From Pipra filicauda (Eukaryota > Chordata > Aves > Passeriformes > Pipridae), in assembly GCF_003945595.2 (NCBI RefSeq), contig NW_024104524.1:186001-250000 (forward strand): a DNA stretch of 64,000 nucleotides, given 5' to 3'. Every line of letters begins with the position of its first letter. Positions within the stretch are counted from its first letter, which is position 1. The translations under genes and the position numbers were made by a program. The notes under the pieces are model-generated. The model was not told the origin of the DNA and searched no databases. It saw only the letters and a program-made list of their open reading frames with translations. This document shows positions 12,640 to 24,137 of this stretch, one piece after another.

Positions 12640-13120
12640 ACACGTTCAGTAAATTGAGCTTATATGATAACTTTCATAGGATAAATGTTAGTTTAAATTA
12701 TCTGCATTTGACCTTTAAGCTAGTATTAAAATGCTAAACCAATTTATGCTGTTAAAATGCATTGAACAAATTATATGACAATAACTCTTATACAATGTGA
12801 AGCAATTTTGATGATCTTTAAAGATAGTGGATGGTATTTATGATAACAGCTCTAAGCGCCTTTATATCACAGCTGTGGTGAGGCTTAATGTGGCAGGAAC
12901 TGTCAGACTGGATCAATACATGCTTTTCAGGCTTCTTTTGGTGCCATAATCCAGCCCCTGCAAGAAGTGACCTCATGAGCTGCCTAAGCTCTTGTTGTTC
13001 TTGTTCTGTGTTGTTAATTGAAGAATATCGAGGCTTACAAAAATGACAAAGCTGAGCAAAAGCTAATTATGAAAGAAAAACAATAAAGCCAGGGGTGAGA
13101 CTAGGTCAGCTTTCAGTGGG
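12640..13120. promoter_or_regulatory. Candidate conserved developmental enhancer
   Basis: This unique block contains several ordered factor-type motifs: CAGCTG E-box at 12870-12875 overlapping TGTGGT (RUNX-like) at 12874-12879, CTGTCA (MEIS/TGIF-like) at 12900-12905, TAATCC (bicoid-class) at 12947-12952, ACAAAG (SOX-like) near 13046-13051 and TAATTA (homeodomain) at 13064-13069. Open frames are absent and no repeat is present. The texture resembles vertebrate conserved non-coding elements. Conservation itself cannot be seen from one sequence, so this is a prediction. Confidence 0.35.
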
Positions 13121-14870
13121 AGTCCAGAGCCTACTATATTTTTTCTGCTGTCTGTCTACTGGTGTTTGAGAGAAGAAACTAACACTTCTTGCATACTAAA
13201 TTAGTGAGTAAAATCGAGTAAGTATTTTAGTTTTTTCCGGAGAAGCTTTCATTGCTTCAAAAAAGAAAGCCATCAATTCACCGTGAGGAAGCTGTAGGCG
13301 ACAACTAACAACTTGAAGACAAATGAACCGCTTGTCTTTCCTATTTATTTCCCTCTCATTTTACCTGTTTCCCCCTCTAATACCCAGCTCTCTGGCTGTC
13401 TCACACAGCCAGGCGTCAGGGCTGTGGGATCGGGCCCTTCAGCGATACGAAGGCAGTAGCACCTTGACTTATTCAATCTAACAAGGGCTGCAAGGATAAC
13501 AAAAAAGAAAAGCTTTTAGCATGAAGGCGGAAACATTCACAGCAATGAAAGTGAACAGTGTTAGAAACCTCAAGGGAAAACATAACCTCACTGTTAAACT
13601 GAATTTTTGCTTTAATTTAAAAGCCTTTTGTATGGAAGCGCAGGGGCAGACAGCTTAGTGTGTTCATCTGCTCAGGACTCAGTTGACTGTAAGCAAAAAT
13701 ATGACAGATTCCTAAGCTGGTGTGTAAGAGATTGTCTAATACCTGGACAGAGTCACCAAGTGACAGCTGCAAATAATTGGCTGCACCTTTTCTTGAGTAT
13801 TTTAGTAATATACAATAGATTACTAGCCATAAAAAACCATCTCACAGAGATTTCAGTCCTTGTGCAAGGTTTTATACTCCAGCAGGAATTCTGCCTTTCT
13901 CTGGGTCTCAAGTTTAATTATCACAGAAATTTCTCTTCCTTTGGAAAAGCTCTGCTACACCAAAGCCAGATGTATTTCTTATTGGATAATAGCTCCATAT
14001 ACCTTTCATAGAAAATATTGTGCTGTGTCCAGCTGTACATTATATATTTGATATGCAGACTTAAATTAAAATATAAATGGACTATGTAAGTGACATGTGT
14101 TTGATGTTAATGTTAGAGAAACCTAGAAATGAGATTAAGAATTTAACCTAAACATGTAAAAATGTCCTATAGTTTCCTACAGGAGGATTTTACGCTACAG
14201 GAGTTTAGGCGTATGTTTTTAAACACATGCTATTAGTATTTTTCAGCAATGCATATAAGATCGTGCAAACATATTCCAGAGTCATCTTTTCTTCCTCTGA
14301 AGTATTTAGATAAAATGTCACTACTGAGATATGAGCACAGATGGCCTTTTCTTACCCTTAAACTTAAGTATGTAAATGGAGTTCATTCTTTTACTTAAAC
14401 ATCACAAAATCACAGTAAAAGGAGTGCAATCCCAACTACCATGCAAACTTAACTGAAGATCTCCCAACATTGTACATACAGACAGAATAGTGTATTCCTA
14501 CTTCATGTTATTAGAAAAATAATCTAGTATTGATGTATCATTACCAAAAGTTACTTAATCCATGTTGATCACAAACACATTCAGAAAGATATCTAAAAAA
14601 CAGATAGAATGAGGTATTGGATCCTTTCTAATAACTAAGACAGAAATCTTTGAGCACCATAAAGGCCAAGCAAAGAAAACTGAGCCACGAGGGATTTTTG
14701 TCCAGAAAGCCAGAATATAGATGCATGGGTACAACTAAAACTTAGAACTGAGGGGTAAAACTTGTGGTTTAAAACATATTTCTGGGGTTTTTTTCCAAGC
14801 ATTCTCAGACTTTTCAAAGGATTTTTGCAAACTGAGACAGCCATAGGAGCAGGCATTCAGGAATTTTTCC
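13121..14870. other. Unique AT-rich DNA, nothing recognised
   Basis: No repeat or known coding region is visible. A 127-codon open frame at 13628-14011 begins with TTG, matches nothing known to me and has no clear splice context, so I treat it as chance. Confidence 0.5.
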
Positions 14871-14880
14871 TGTGTGCAGT

Positions 14881-14928
14881 CCCTCTAGACAGAGTGGGTA
14901 CACTCTGTCCCTCTGGACAGAGTGGGTG
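14881..14928. repeat. Alternating direct/inverted repeat (two overlapping hairpins)
   Basis: The arm GACAGAGTG (14888-14896) pairs perfectly with CACTCTGTC (14901-14909) across a 4-nt loop. The same middle arm, CACTCTGTCC (14901-14910), also pairs perfectly with GGACAGAGTG (14915-14924) across CTCT. The outer arms therefore form a direct repeat of about 20 bp with a 28-bp period (14881-14900 and 14909-14928), and the middle arm can fold with either neighbour. Confidence 0.88.
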
Positions 14929-15195
14929 GCAGCAGCTCTGGGCCTGATGGCTTTTCAGCCCCGTGAAACTGAAAGGTGAGGATCATATTAAAGAAAATAC
15001 AATGGTAAATAATAGGGCAGAAGGAAAAAGCACAGACTGCAAGGCTGCCAAACCCACCCAGGAAGAACTCCTGCTGTCACAGTGTTGTGCTCTGTTTGGC
15101 AATCCCAGCCCCTCTACTTGCAGGGTGTCATGGGACATTATCCTCAGCACTCCCCAGCCAAAGCTGGCCCATGCCACGGGTGGTGTGTGTGTGTG

Positions 15196-15242
15196 GGCAT
15201 GCAGTCCATGCAGGCATGCAGTCCATGCAGGCATGCAGTCCA
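15196..15242. repeat. 17-bp minisatellite, about 2.8 copies
   Basis: The unit GGCATGCAGTCCATGCA occurs exactly at 15196-15212 and 15213-15229, and its first 13 bases recur at 15230-15242. It is preceded by a short (GT)n at about 15182-15195. Each unit contains GCATGC and a TGCATGGACTGCATG-type dyad, so it is internally near-symmetric. The perfect copies suggest a recent expansion. Confidence 0.93.
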
Positions 15243-15870
15243 GCTCTGCAACTCCCTAGGGCCAGCTGCAGAGGGAAACCTGGCCTTGGCGTTGTCTCAA
15301 GTGTGTGTTGCAAGGCTGAACAGCTCCAGGATAGAGGAGCAGTGCTCATGACCCAGCTCTGCCTGAGCTCTCCCTGACTGTGACACTCACAGCCTTCCCC
15401 TGGGGTGTAGCCAGACCACCCCAGCCTGGGTTGCAGGTGGGACTCTCCAAAATGTGCTTTGCCCCAGCCTTGCAGTGGCTGGCCAACATCAGCCTCTGCA
15501 TGTTCCAGGGCTGGCTCCTGGCTCATAGGTGGTTTTGTAGCTGCATCTTGTGACAGAGAATTAACTGGGGTGAGGGCAAATCTGCTCCATCCCATCTGTG
15601 CCAGAGCAGCCCACCCACAGCAGCCCACTGAGCAGAGCACCCGCTTGGGAGAAACAGGGTGGGCTTGTTTGGGTTTTGTGGGTTTTTTATATTCCTTCCC
15701 TTGAACCAGCTGAAAGAAATGAAAAGGCTGTTTGCTGCAGCAGTATCTTTGTTCCCCCATCTCCTTCTCTTCCACATCTCTGCGGGGCTCCTTACTATGG
15801 CTGGGGACATATGCCTTGGGATCCCCCGTCAGACGCAGGCAATCCTGTCTAGGAATTTTGGCTGTGGCTG

Positions 15871-16511
15871 ATTCACATTTTTGGGCAAACTCACACTGCT
15901 TGTCTGAGTCTCAAGCTTGCAGGTTAAGACCAGGATCAGGCTCCAGTTTCCATCTGCTGCCCCTCCACTGCAATCTGTCTGGGGAAGCCATCCTCCAAAT
16001 GCTTGAGGAAAATATTGCTTTTTCTTTTAAAGGATTAAAGTGTATTATTAATAATGCTGATTATTAGTGGGTTTGGAAGAGTCCAGTCATTAATTGAGCC
16101 CTTTTTTCCTAGACATTGCCCAAATTCAGAGCTCTTCCATGCTCACAGTAACAGTGGTGTTTGTTGCCTACTATTCATGGGCTGAAGAGAAATTACTTCC
16201 AATCTAAACACATCTTTAATCAAAAAGCAAGTATTGCTGGATGGATCCAACACTGGTCACATCTTTTTCCAACATGACAGGAACTGAACCCAGACAGACT
16301 TTTTTTTCTGTGCTTATTAAGAAATCCTTTGAAGCTGGTGGTGACCCCTGAGAAAGTTTATGCAGAAGAGCCATGCTTAAGAAATCACATTAGTGTCTGA
16401 AAAAGAGACACATTTTAATTTCACTCCCTTTATCTTTGAGGAAAGAAAGCAGTGAACAATAACCCACAACATGAGACAATGGAAGTACTTTAAATTGGTA
16501 AGTCAAAGCTC
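15871..16511. other. Unique DNA, nothing recognised
   Basis: Sequence of ordinary composition leads to the poly-T tract. No gene or repeat is visible. Confidence 0.5.
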
Positions 16512-16532
16512 TTTTTTTTTTTTTTTTTTTTT
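16512..16532. repeat. Homopolymer tract, 21 T
   Basis: This is an uninterrupted run of 21 T. Read on the minus strand it could be the poly(A) of a retroposed sequence lying to its right. However, I find no recognisable gene in the following sequence and no matching target-site duplication of the preceding GGTAAGTCAAAGCTC, so I call it a simple homopolymer. Confidence 0.9.
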
Positions 16533-19500
16533 AATGCAACAAATAGCCAAATGCATCAATTAAGGAAGCTCCAGGAAGGAGCAGAAAAGAGCATTAAGCA
16601 AAGAACACCAGGAGGGAGAAAGCAACATGTTAAGGCATCTAAGGAACTGCAGAGAAAAAGAAGTGTCAAGTGAAATATACTTAGCGATCTGAAACATACA
16701 GTCACCCAACATTGCTTTGCATTATAAAAACCAGAAGATGGCCAAAGAGGAATTTAAGATCATGTAAAATGGAATGGAATTTATAAAGAACAGGAATTTC
16801 TGAAGCATGAAAAAGCAGCCTGCAAAAGTTATGTTGAGTACGCTGGGTTGTTGGGTTCTTTTTTCTTGGTGCACACACTCGGACCAAAATTTGAAGCCTG
16901 CCTTCCACACCAAATCCTGCATTCTGATTCTTTGTGCACTGCAATTAACAGGACCACTCCAACCTACAGCACTGAGGGCTAACCTTAGAGAACTCTTCTG
17001 CACATCTGGGAGTTGTTCACCCAGGGGTGCCCGAGTGACCCAGCCCAAGGAGCAAACTCTGCACATTTCTAATCCCACTGCCTGACCTGCATGTGGTCCC
17101 ACTGCAGCGTGCTCAGCAGCCTCATATGGGGCACATGGATCAGGACGAAGGACAGACATCTTGGTATCTTATATCTCTGTGTTTTTCCCTTCTAATATAG
17201 ACCTGTTAGAAACGCATATAGTAGTCTTCTGGAACACATTTTCTCGTGATGGTCATACCGCTTGACCAATCAACTGTTTGCCTAAGGATATGCATGTTTA
17301 GTTAAATATATATATTTAATACTATATTGATTTATAAATGTGTAATACATTCTCAAAAAGCACTGGAAATTATATGCAGTGGTAGAGGTGTATATTCTCA
17401 GACTAACTTCAACATTCTAGGCTTTGGACTATGTACTGTAATAAAATCGCTGCATTACATATTAAAATTAATTGTATTTTCTTATGTAATCAGCTTTAAA
17501 ATCTTTTTGTGATTTGGGGGAGGATTTTTTTCCTCTGCAAACATCAAAAATGAGATACATTATGGTCAAAAATTTTAATATATTTGGAGTAATTTTTAGT
17601 TCTTTTGTGAAGCCAAGTTTTATGTACATAAAAGAATTGCAGCAAAAAGCTCTTCTAGTCTTCTGCATGCACTGGATAATTTGTATGTAAAACCAGGCCT
17701 CTCTGAGTAGACTTTACTGGTTTTGGCTGGATACTACATACATTCCACCTCTTGCAGCTTATCTAAGCTCCTTCTGCAGTCAACAAAATCACCTGCAGAG
17801 GACAATTCCTCCATCATCTTCTAGGCACTTATTTATGGTCCAGTGACTGCAAAGAGAGCCTAAACAGATATCTTAGGTTTGACACTTAACTTTTCCAAAT
17901 CAATGGTTAAGCAAAACAAAGCCCTCCCGTACTGTAAGGACCTGTTTGAACATAAATAAGAGCAGAGAAGGGCTACTAGGAGGGAAGGTGAGGATGCACA
18001 CACTGCACACATGCATATATACATCAAAAAAATTTTATAATGTTTTATGTGGGAAATATAACAATAAAAAACAGATGTTCCTCTCAAGTGTACCTTCAGC
18101 TTCTCATGGCTTTATCCCATCAAGGATTTTTTTCAGGAAAGAAACAAATGGATAGTAAATCATTTTTCTATAACTGGCAAAGAAAATGAGGATTTGTACA
18201 GATGAATTTGCACTGATTTTCTGGCTGTGGAGCCCTGCTGATGTCAGTACCACTTGGCCTGGTTATAAACAATGGATCTGGGTTTTAAAAATTGATGCCT
18301 GGCACATACACTTTCACACAAGAGTATTTTTCTTCATGATTCTGAAGGTTGTGTTTCTGCTTAAAACCTCTTCAACAGCAAACTGTAACAGCAGCCACCA
18401 ACTGTAGAAAAGGAGAAGAAAGCTGGTTATTGTTTTCTGTCTTTTAACCTCTTCCTCATACACAAAAGCAGGAGGATGGAGCATTATTCGGAGCCAGTTA
18501 ATACAAGGTAAATGCTTACAAGTAAAGATGTACCAAGACAAAATAAATGCATTTGTAAACTGCTCGTGGCTATGCCACAAACAATGCACTTGCCTTTTAC
18601 ACAAGTAACCCTTCATAGTGCATTTGCTCGCCGTGTCTCATAAGAGCAATAACACTGTGAGCCATACCTTTTCATGACTTTATTATCAGTAATCTTTGTT
18701 AGCCTGTCTCCCTTCATCTGTGATGTCAAAGTTACAATGTGCACAAAGCTGCCAGGCTCCCAAGTCACACCTGGCCCTCAGAACATATCACACCTATGTG
18801 CTCGTATTTAAACTGGCTTCTTGTCACATTTTTGCCCGGACTTTCAAAATGCTCTTTCCAATCTATGAAGCTTAGCACAGAGTCACCATTTCTGTGCAAC
18901 AAACCATTTCTGCCTTTCTGCCCCGTTTGCTCTTTAACAGTATCTGGCAAAGGTCGTCTGGGGTCAAATCGTCCCAAATTACATCGCAAACTAGAACCTC
19001 CCTTTTTTTCAAAATTTTAGAAATGGGGAAAAGGAAGACAGATGCCTTCAAAATCAGATTGTAAGCCCAGGTGCAAATTCTGTAAGTCACTTTTCTAGTA
19101 TCACAGAATCCAAGCCGCAAATTACATTTTGCAGCCCGGGATCAATTCCTGGGACCTCAAACTTGCAGCTATGGACCTGAGGTTGGAAACCACTTAAAAT
19201 ATTTTGTTTAGACACATTAGCAGAATTTGAAAGTCTGTATAAATGTAGTCAAGACCTCTCTGGATAAATGTAGCCATGTGAGGTAGATTGGGGCTTGGGC
19301 TAGGTAAAGATGTTTTAAAATAAATTATAACTGACATATAGCTTTCTCCACATGTAAAACTGGTTTTGAAAAAAAAATTATAAGTTATACCTTTTTTCCC
19401 ATTAATATTTGTATCAGTATTTTCCATTGTGTTTACTGAATAAAGAGTGAGTTTCAGTTGTACATATTTGAAGTTTTTCTGTGCCTTGATAACTTCAGGC

Positions 19501-20328
19501 AATTGGTCTACATGTGGGGATTTTCTATGGAAACAATTATTTCTTCAAGGGAACCTGTGATTTCTTCAAGACCAGGAATAGGAATAGAAATGTTATGCTG
19601 TATTAATCGCTTTGCCCCTATGCATGAGAGGGCAAAAGTTGGAAACCAAGCAAGAAATAGCCATGCTCTGTCTATTACTTATCTACTTAAAAATCACTAT
19701 GTAAGGAGAGACAGCTGATGGGTGCTGAAGTGTTGTCTTGTCCTGAAATGCTTTGGGAGTGTTTGGGGATTTGCTTAATTTGCTTTCCCTGAATTGGAGC
19801 AGAAGAGTGCTGGGAGCATCAAGAAACAATTGGCAGAACTTGATCTCCCAAAACGTCTTTTGTCGCTGTTTTCCACTTTGTCCATTCCCAGCTGGACAGA
19901 AGGATGTTGCAGCAGACTAGTTTTCCAGGTTGCATGAAGTTAGCCCCCAGATTTTTCAGACCAAAAAGACCTGAACCAGGGAATCACCAAGAGCAGGCTG
20001 GTCAGTTATAACTGTGGGCATTGATCCCTTTGAGAGTGTCCTGACCTGGTTCTGGAACTGGTCCATAGAACTGAGGGACCCGGGGAAACCTCCTCCTGAT
20101 CAGAGCTTCCTGGTACCCCATAAGGAAAAGCTGTACCTGATTCCTAAGAAAAAATTGAGCAGTGCTGAGGTTTTATCAAAATCCACCATAAACATCAGCA
20201 GTGCTTTTTACACAAATGATAACTCCAAGCACCTGGCTAAGTTTGTGGATCCAGGATCAGACCCCAAAACATGTGGGCCCATATTGCTTTGCTGTAACAG
20301 CAGGATTTGCCAACTACTTTTGAGCAAC
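16533..20328. other. Unique AT-rich DNA, nothing recognised
   Basis: No CR1 or other known repeat is visible, and no protein family is recognised in any frame. There are short AT-rich alternations near 17306-17318 (ATATATATATTT). The 19.7-20.3 kb part has somewhat longer open sequence on the + strand. The frame at 20014-20538 starts at GTG and runs through a poly-G tract, which argues against a real protein. Confidence 0.5.
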
Positions 20329-20356
20329 GGGGGGGGGTGGGGGGCGGGGGGAAGGG
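20329..20356 (+). repeat. G-run cluster, strong G-quadruplex motif
   Basis: The order is G9, T, G6, C, G6, AA, G3. This supplies four or more runs of at least three G separated by 1-2 nt loops, the classic pattern for a very stable intramolecular G-quadruplex on the + strand. It sits in otherwise AT-balanced unique DNA. Such tracts are also frequent sites of length error in sequencing, so the exact run lengths should be treated with caution. Confidence 0.85.
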
Positions 20357-22180
20357 AAGAAGGAATAAAATCCTCCTACAAAAAACAGAGTCATTTGAAT
20401 CAAAGTCAAAACCTTCAAATTTTAAAGGTGATAAGAACAGGCCGTGACTGGTCTGTCACTTATCATGGTAGACAGAAACCACATGTTTCTCTGGGCTCCA
20501 AAATTGCTTCTCTGCTCCTTCTTCTGGCTCTGGACTAACAGCAAAAACATTGAGGGAAGTCAAGATCACAAATTTTCCTCCACCATATTTTAGTCCTTTT
20601 AGTGGAGGAGTGTAGTGTTTTGCTAACTCAAAGCTCTTGACCATCACTGTAGTCTGTAGAACTGGGATTTCAATCATTAAGAAAAGTGTGTGCAAAAAGA
20701 GTCAGTAAAATAGTCAATAAAATAATCAGTGTGCAAAAATACTCAATAATTTCTGCACTTCAACCCCAAAAAACAAACATGATTGTTTTTTAAACTTAGG
20801 ATGTACGTCTGTACTTCATATCTTTAACAACTGTCATGTAACACACACACATATCTCTCTCATTTTCCCTGGAAAAGCAGGTTGTATCAATGCTGTGTGC
20901 ACTGTTGTGGAAATGAACTGTGAGGACAAAGTATAGGACTGATACGATTTTTGCCTGTCTTTGCCTCACAGCTTTTTGGAGCTACAGAATGACATGAAAG
21001 CCAACTCTCTGATAAGGGAAATGATTAGTGTTCTTCTGAAGTCAATAAAAATATGAAAATAAGATCCAGGAAGGTTTGTTTGATTTTAAAGCTATATATG
21101 TAAAGAAAAGGCTACCAATTGATAATGGACACTGTTCATGTTGGTGTTTAAATAAGCAATTTAAATAAACTAGTGAATACAAGATGGTAAATCAAATAAT
21201 TACCTATCACTGAAAATGTCAAAGTCCTACAGCCAGTAAGTGCCAGGTACATACTTTAAAGGCCAAAAAGATGAATCTGCTTTCAAAAAAAAATAAATTA
21301 CTCAGCCTGTGCAAACAGAGCTTGTAGTAGCATTAATATCATCTGGTTTTGCAGTTTAAACATGTTCTGCTCAATTTCCTACACTAAAGATAGTTTATGG
21401 GCCTTAACCCACCATGTATGGTCAGCATCCAGTACACTTCATGACAGCAAATATCTGGCAGGTTCTGTGCCTGCCACTGGAGATGCCCAGCTCATTTCTT
21501 TGATCTCCTTTTTTTTTGTGTTCAGGGCACGTCCTTTGGAGGGCAGATCTGTGTTACTGTACACCTATATCTGTTTTCGATTTGAGTTAGGCAATGCTGC
21601 TTTATGAAAAGGGAATTTTTTTCAAAGTTTTGTAGGCCCCCAGGACATCTCAGTTCACGGAGGAAAGGAATATCCTGCTTTCACTGCTTTCCAAATCAGT
21701 TCCCACTCAAGCCATTTTTTTCTCAGTTGTGATTCATTATCGGGGGGTTCTGTGCACGCTGCATTCTCCTAACAGCTCTGTCTCATAGGGTTACTGCAAA
21801 AAGCACACTACCCCTAAAAGGCCCTCTTCTCTATATATGGTGTGAATTACTGCTAAGGAGGTCATAGAGTAAAAAAAAAAGAAGAGGGATAGGAGGCATT
21901 TTCCTACTCTGAGGAAGTAGCTTGTGAAGAAAATGCTTTTCCCCTCTGCTTGGGATGACTAGGGAACCTGGTGGACCCTGGTTTGTTGACGCTCATGTGA
22001 ACATGGTAATCCCTGAGGGCTGGTTGTGCTTCTTAATTCATCCTGCAATAAATTTGCTATTGATGGTGCAGATTTTGTCCTTCTCTCCCCACTGCCCTCA
22101 ACAAAGCAGGGAAAATTACTCAATTAATTTCCTGGCGGTTGCAGGGGCTGCCTGGCAAGGGGGGTACTGCCCTTCTGCGC
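20357..22180. other. Unique DNA, nothing recognised
   Basis: No gene or known repeat is visible. A short (CA)n, ACACACACACATAT, lies near 20840-20854. Confidence 0.5.
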
Positions 22181-22189
22181 CAAACTAGG

Positions 22190-22720
22190 GATATAAATTT
22201 TTCCCTGTGAGCAGAGCACATTACGGCTGTGTGCTTTGAGGCAGGGAAGTGCATGCATGCATGTAATAGGCAGCTGATCATTCCCATGACAGCTGCTGCG
22301 GGGGGAGCGGGGAAAGGTGTGCCCATCGCCCCGCGCCGCCGCCGCCTGCGTGTGACCCCGGGAGGGAGTCACGCAGGCGACCCTGCGCCGAGGGGATTTC
22401 TCAGCCCATGACTTGCTCTCAAATAAGGACTTCCTCCGCTGGATGCTTATATTCAAGGCGGCGAGTCATGTGCTCTTGTTAATTTGAACAGTGGGATTCA
22501 CCAGATCCGCGATGGCTGGCTGTCTGAAAACACAGTGTGCTTCCAGCTCTGCAGCATAGGGGAGCTATCATTTAGTTTTTAGCTCTTTGGCAGGAGAAAG
22601 CTGTGCATGAGGATGAGCAGGTTAGATTTGACTGGGTAATTACATATTATTTTGCATGAACAGAAATGCCACTGCTAATGACAGCAGTGGTGTGCTCCAA
22701 AATATTTGGGATTAAATATG
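22190..22720. promoter_or_regulatory. CpG islet with GC-rich hairpin, candidate promoter or enhancer
   Basis: There are 14 CpGs between 22299 and 22390, about one per 6.5 bp, with a further five up to about 22512; the flanks are nearly CpG-free. The core is a (CCG)n-like stretch (CCGCGCCGCCGCCGCC). Inside it, CGCCTGCGTG (22343-22352) and CACGCAGGCG (22370-22379) are perfect inverted arms. The inner GTGAC/GTCAC words (22352-22356, 22368-22372) offer an alternative stem. The left flank has GCATGCATGCATG (about 22252-22264). Retained CpGs imply low germline methylation, hence possible promoter or enhancer activity. No recognisable coding exon adjoins it: ATGGCTGGC at 22512 opens only a 15-codon frame. 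Confidence 0.5.
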
Positions 22721-24137
22721 TTTGGTTTTTCACACCAGATGCACATAAATACTTTTAAACATTTGTATGCATTTAGTGCATCTGAGCAATTTATTCAGTA
22801 CTATATATGCAAAGTAGTAATTCTCAAGACTGCATGCTCCTGTAGCCACCAACCCAGTCTGTATTAGAAGAAAAGACTGTAAAACGCAAAGGTATCTACC
22901 ACTAATTCCCCTCCCCACTGCTCCCTCCCCTCTCTCCTGCTTTAATCAGAGATGAAAATGCTTTGACCTCTAAATTAAACAGCACAAAGTAGCTTTTAGC
23001 GTTGATCTCAGCTTCTCAAGGACCTGAGCAGGTATGTTCATACCAGTGGTCCATCTGCAAGACTTGGTAATTGCCAAGAGATCTCGAACTCATTGTGCAA
23101 TTAAAAATGGAAAAATGATCATATTTATTTTTACATCTATGTGTAGGAGCAGTTAAGTGTAGGAGTTTTTGAACCTACAGCTGAATTTGAAATCAAACTT
23201 CTGCTTTGCAATGAATGCTTTCCATTCATTTTGGGGTGGATGAGCTTTCTCACTACTGTCACTGTGATCATTTTTCTGACCCATTTCTGTGGCAAATGTT
23301 GTCAAAAGGCTTTCTACAATTTCTCCAGGCTGAAGCTGCAAAACTTCTGTTCAAAATACTTGCCGTGTAATTATATAATTAGAAAAAACAAAAGGATTTT
23401 TTATTTGTCATTCCAAAAACTGTTTCTGAAGGACAGATGGAAGAAGCATTTGTGTGACAAGTGGTAGCTGACATAGAAGCTTTTTAGATGTCTCCATTTA
23501 ATTTGAATCCATCTTAACAAATTCCATTCTGGAATCATTGTAACTCTGAAAATCAGGCCCTAGATATAGCAGAAATATCCTAAATGTTAAATTTTTTTGA
23601 CACAAAACATACAGATACATGGGTCCATCATTCACCAGTACTCACTAGCGAGCTACTTACTAAAGAAAACAGAGTCCTGTTTGGTAAGTTATGCAGTCTT
23701 GCATTCTTTTATTTCAAATAGTAGTTTTCTTACACAATTTCTTGCTTGAGTTCCTACCACTGCAACTTCAAATTCAATAGGTGCTGGGTTTGAGCTGGTG
23801 GAAGAACTCCCAACACAGAAAGACAAGGTCTCAGCTCATGATACAATCTGAAGCAAGATGCAGCATGTAGGTTTTTAATTTCATCTGTACTCATTAAAGC
23901 ATAAGCAGTTGTTCATTCAATGTATCTTGGCACACAAGATGGATGTTTAATTTACCCTGGGAATAGGGAAATTGGGAAAATAATAGCAGCCATACATGAA
24001 CACACAGTTTGGAAAGGAGACTACTGCATCTAAGAAATTCCTGTTTATACTTTAAGGTTGGGAGTTTTCAAGTTTTGATGGTTTTGTTTCGAAGGGGAAA
24101 AGAAGAAATGCAGAATTTGGAATTGTTTCAATACAAA
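22721..24137. other. Unique AT-rich DNA, nothing recognised
   Basis: No CR1 copy and no identifiable exon are present. Overlapping open frames of 60-80 codons near 23153-23467 lie on both strands and match nothing I recognise. Confidence 0.5.

Larger units (their letters stand above)
14871..15870. other. G+C-richer, TG/CA-rich block of unknown nature
   Basis: About 1 kb stands out from its surroundings by higher G+C, many CAG/CTG/CCC words and few CpGs. Stops are scarcer here, so overlapping open frames appear on both strands, the longest being 215 codons on the minus strand (15128-15775, starting at GTG). None shows a known domain, and the minus-strand frame runs through the 17-bp minisatellite, which argues against a real protein. 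It could be an old decayed repeat, a CpG-depleted former island, or an exon of a non-coding RNA. Confidence 0.45.

Noticed and set aside
13628..14011. 127-codon plus-strand open frame
   Set aside because: It starts at TTG, has no known motif and no support from flanking splice signals.
14396..14436. ATCACAAAATCACAG resembling a reversed CR1 tail
   Set aside because: The TTCCAACC-type box and any CR1 body are missing next to it.
15128..15775. 215-codon minus-strand open frame, longest in the window
   Set aside because: It starts at GTG, has no domain I recognise, and runs through a 17-bp minisatellite. Overlapping frames are also open on the other strand because of the G+C-richer composition.
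20014..20538. 174-codon plus-strand open frame
   Set aside because: It starts at GTG, resembles no family I recognise and translates a poly-G tract into Gly-rich sequence. No start or splice context suits a eukaryotic gene.
23520..23575. CTGAAAATCAGGCCCTAGAT word resembling a common sauropsid repeat motif
   Set aside because: The resemblance covers only about 20 bases with no flanking support, too short to call.
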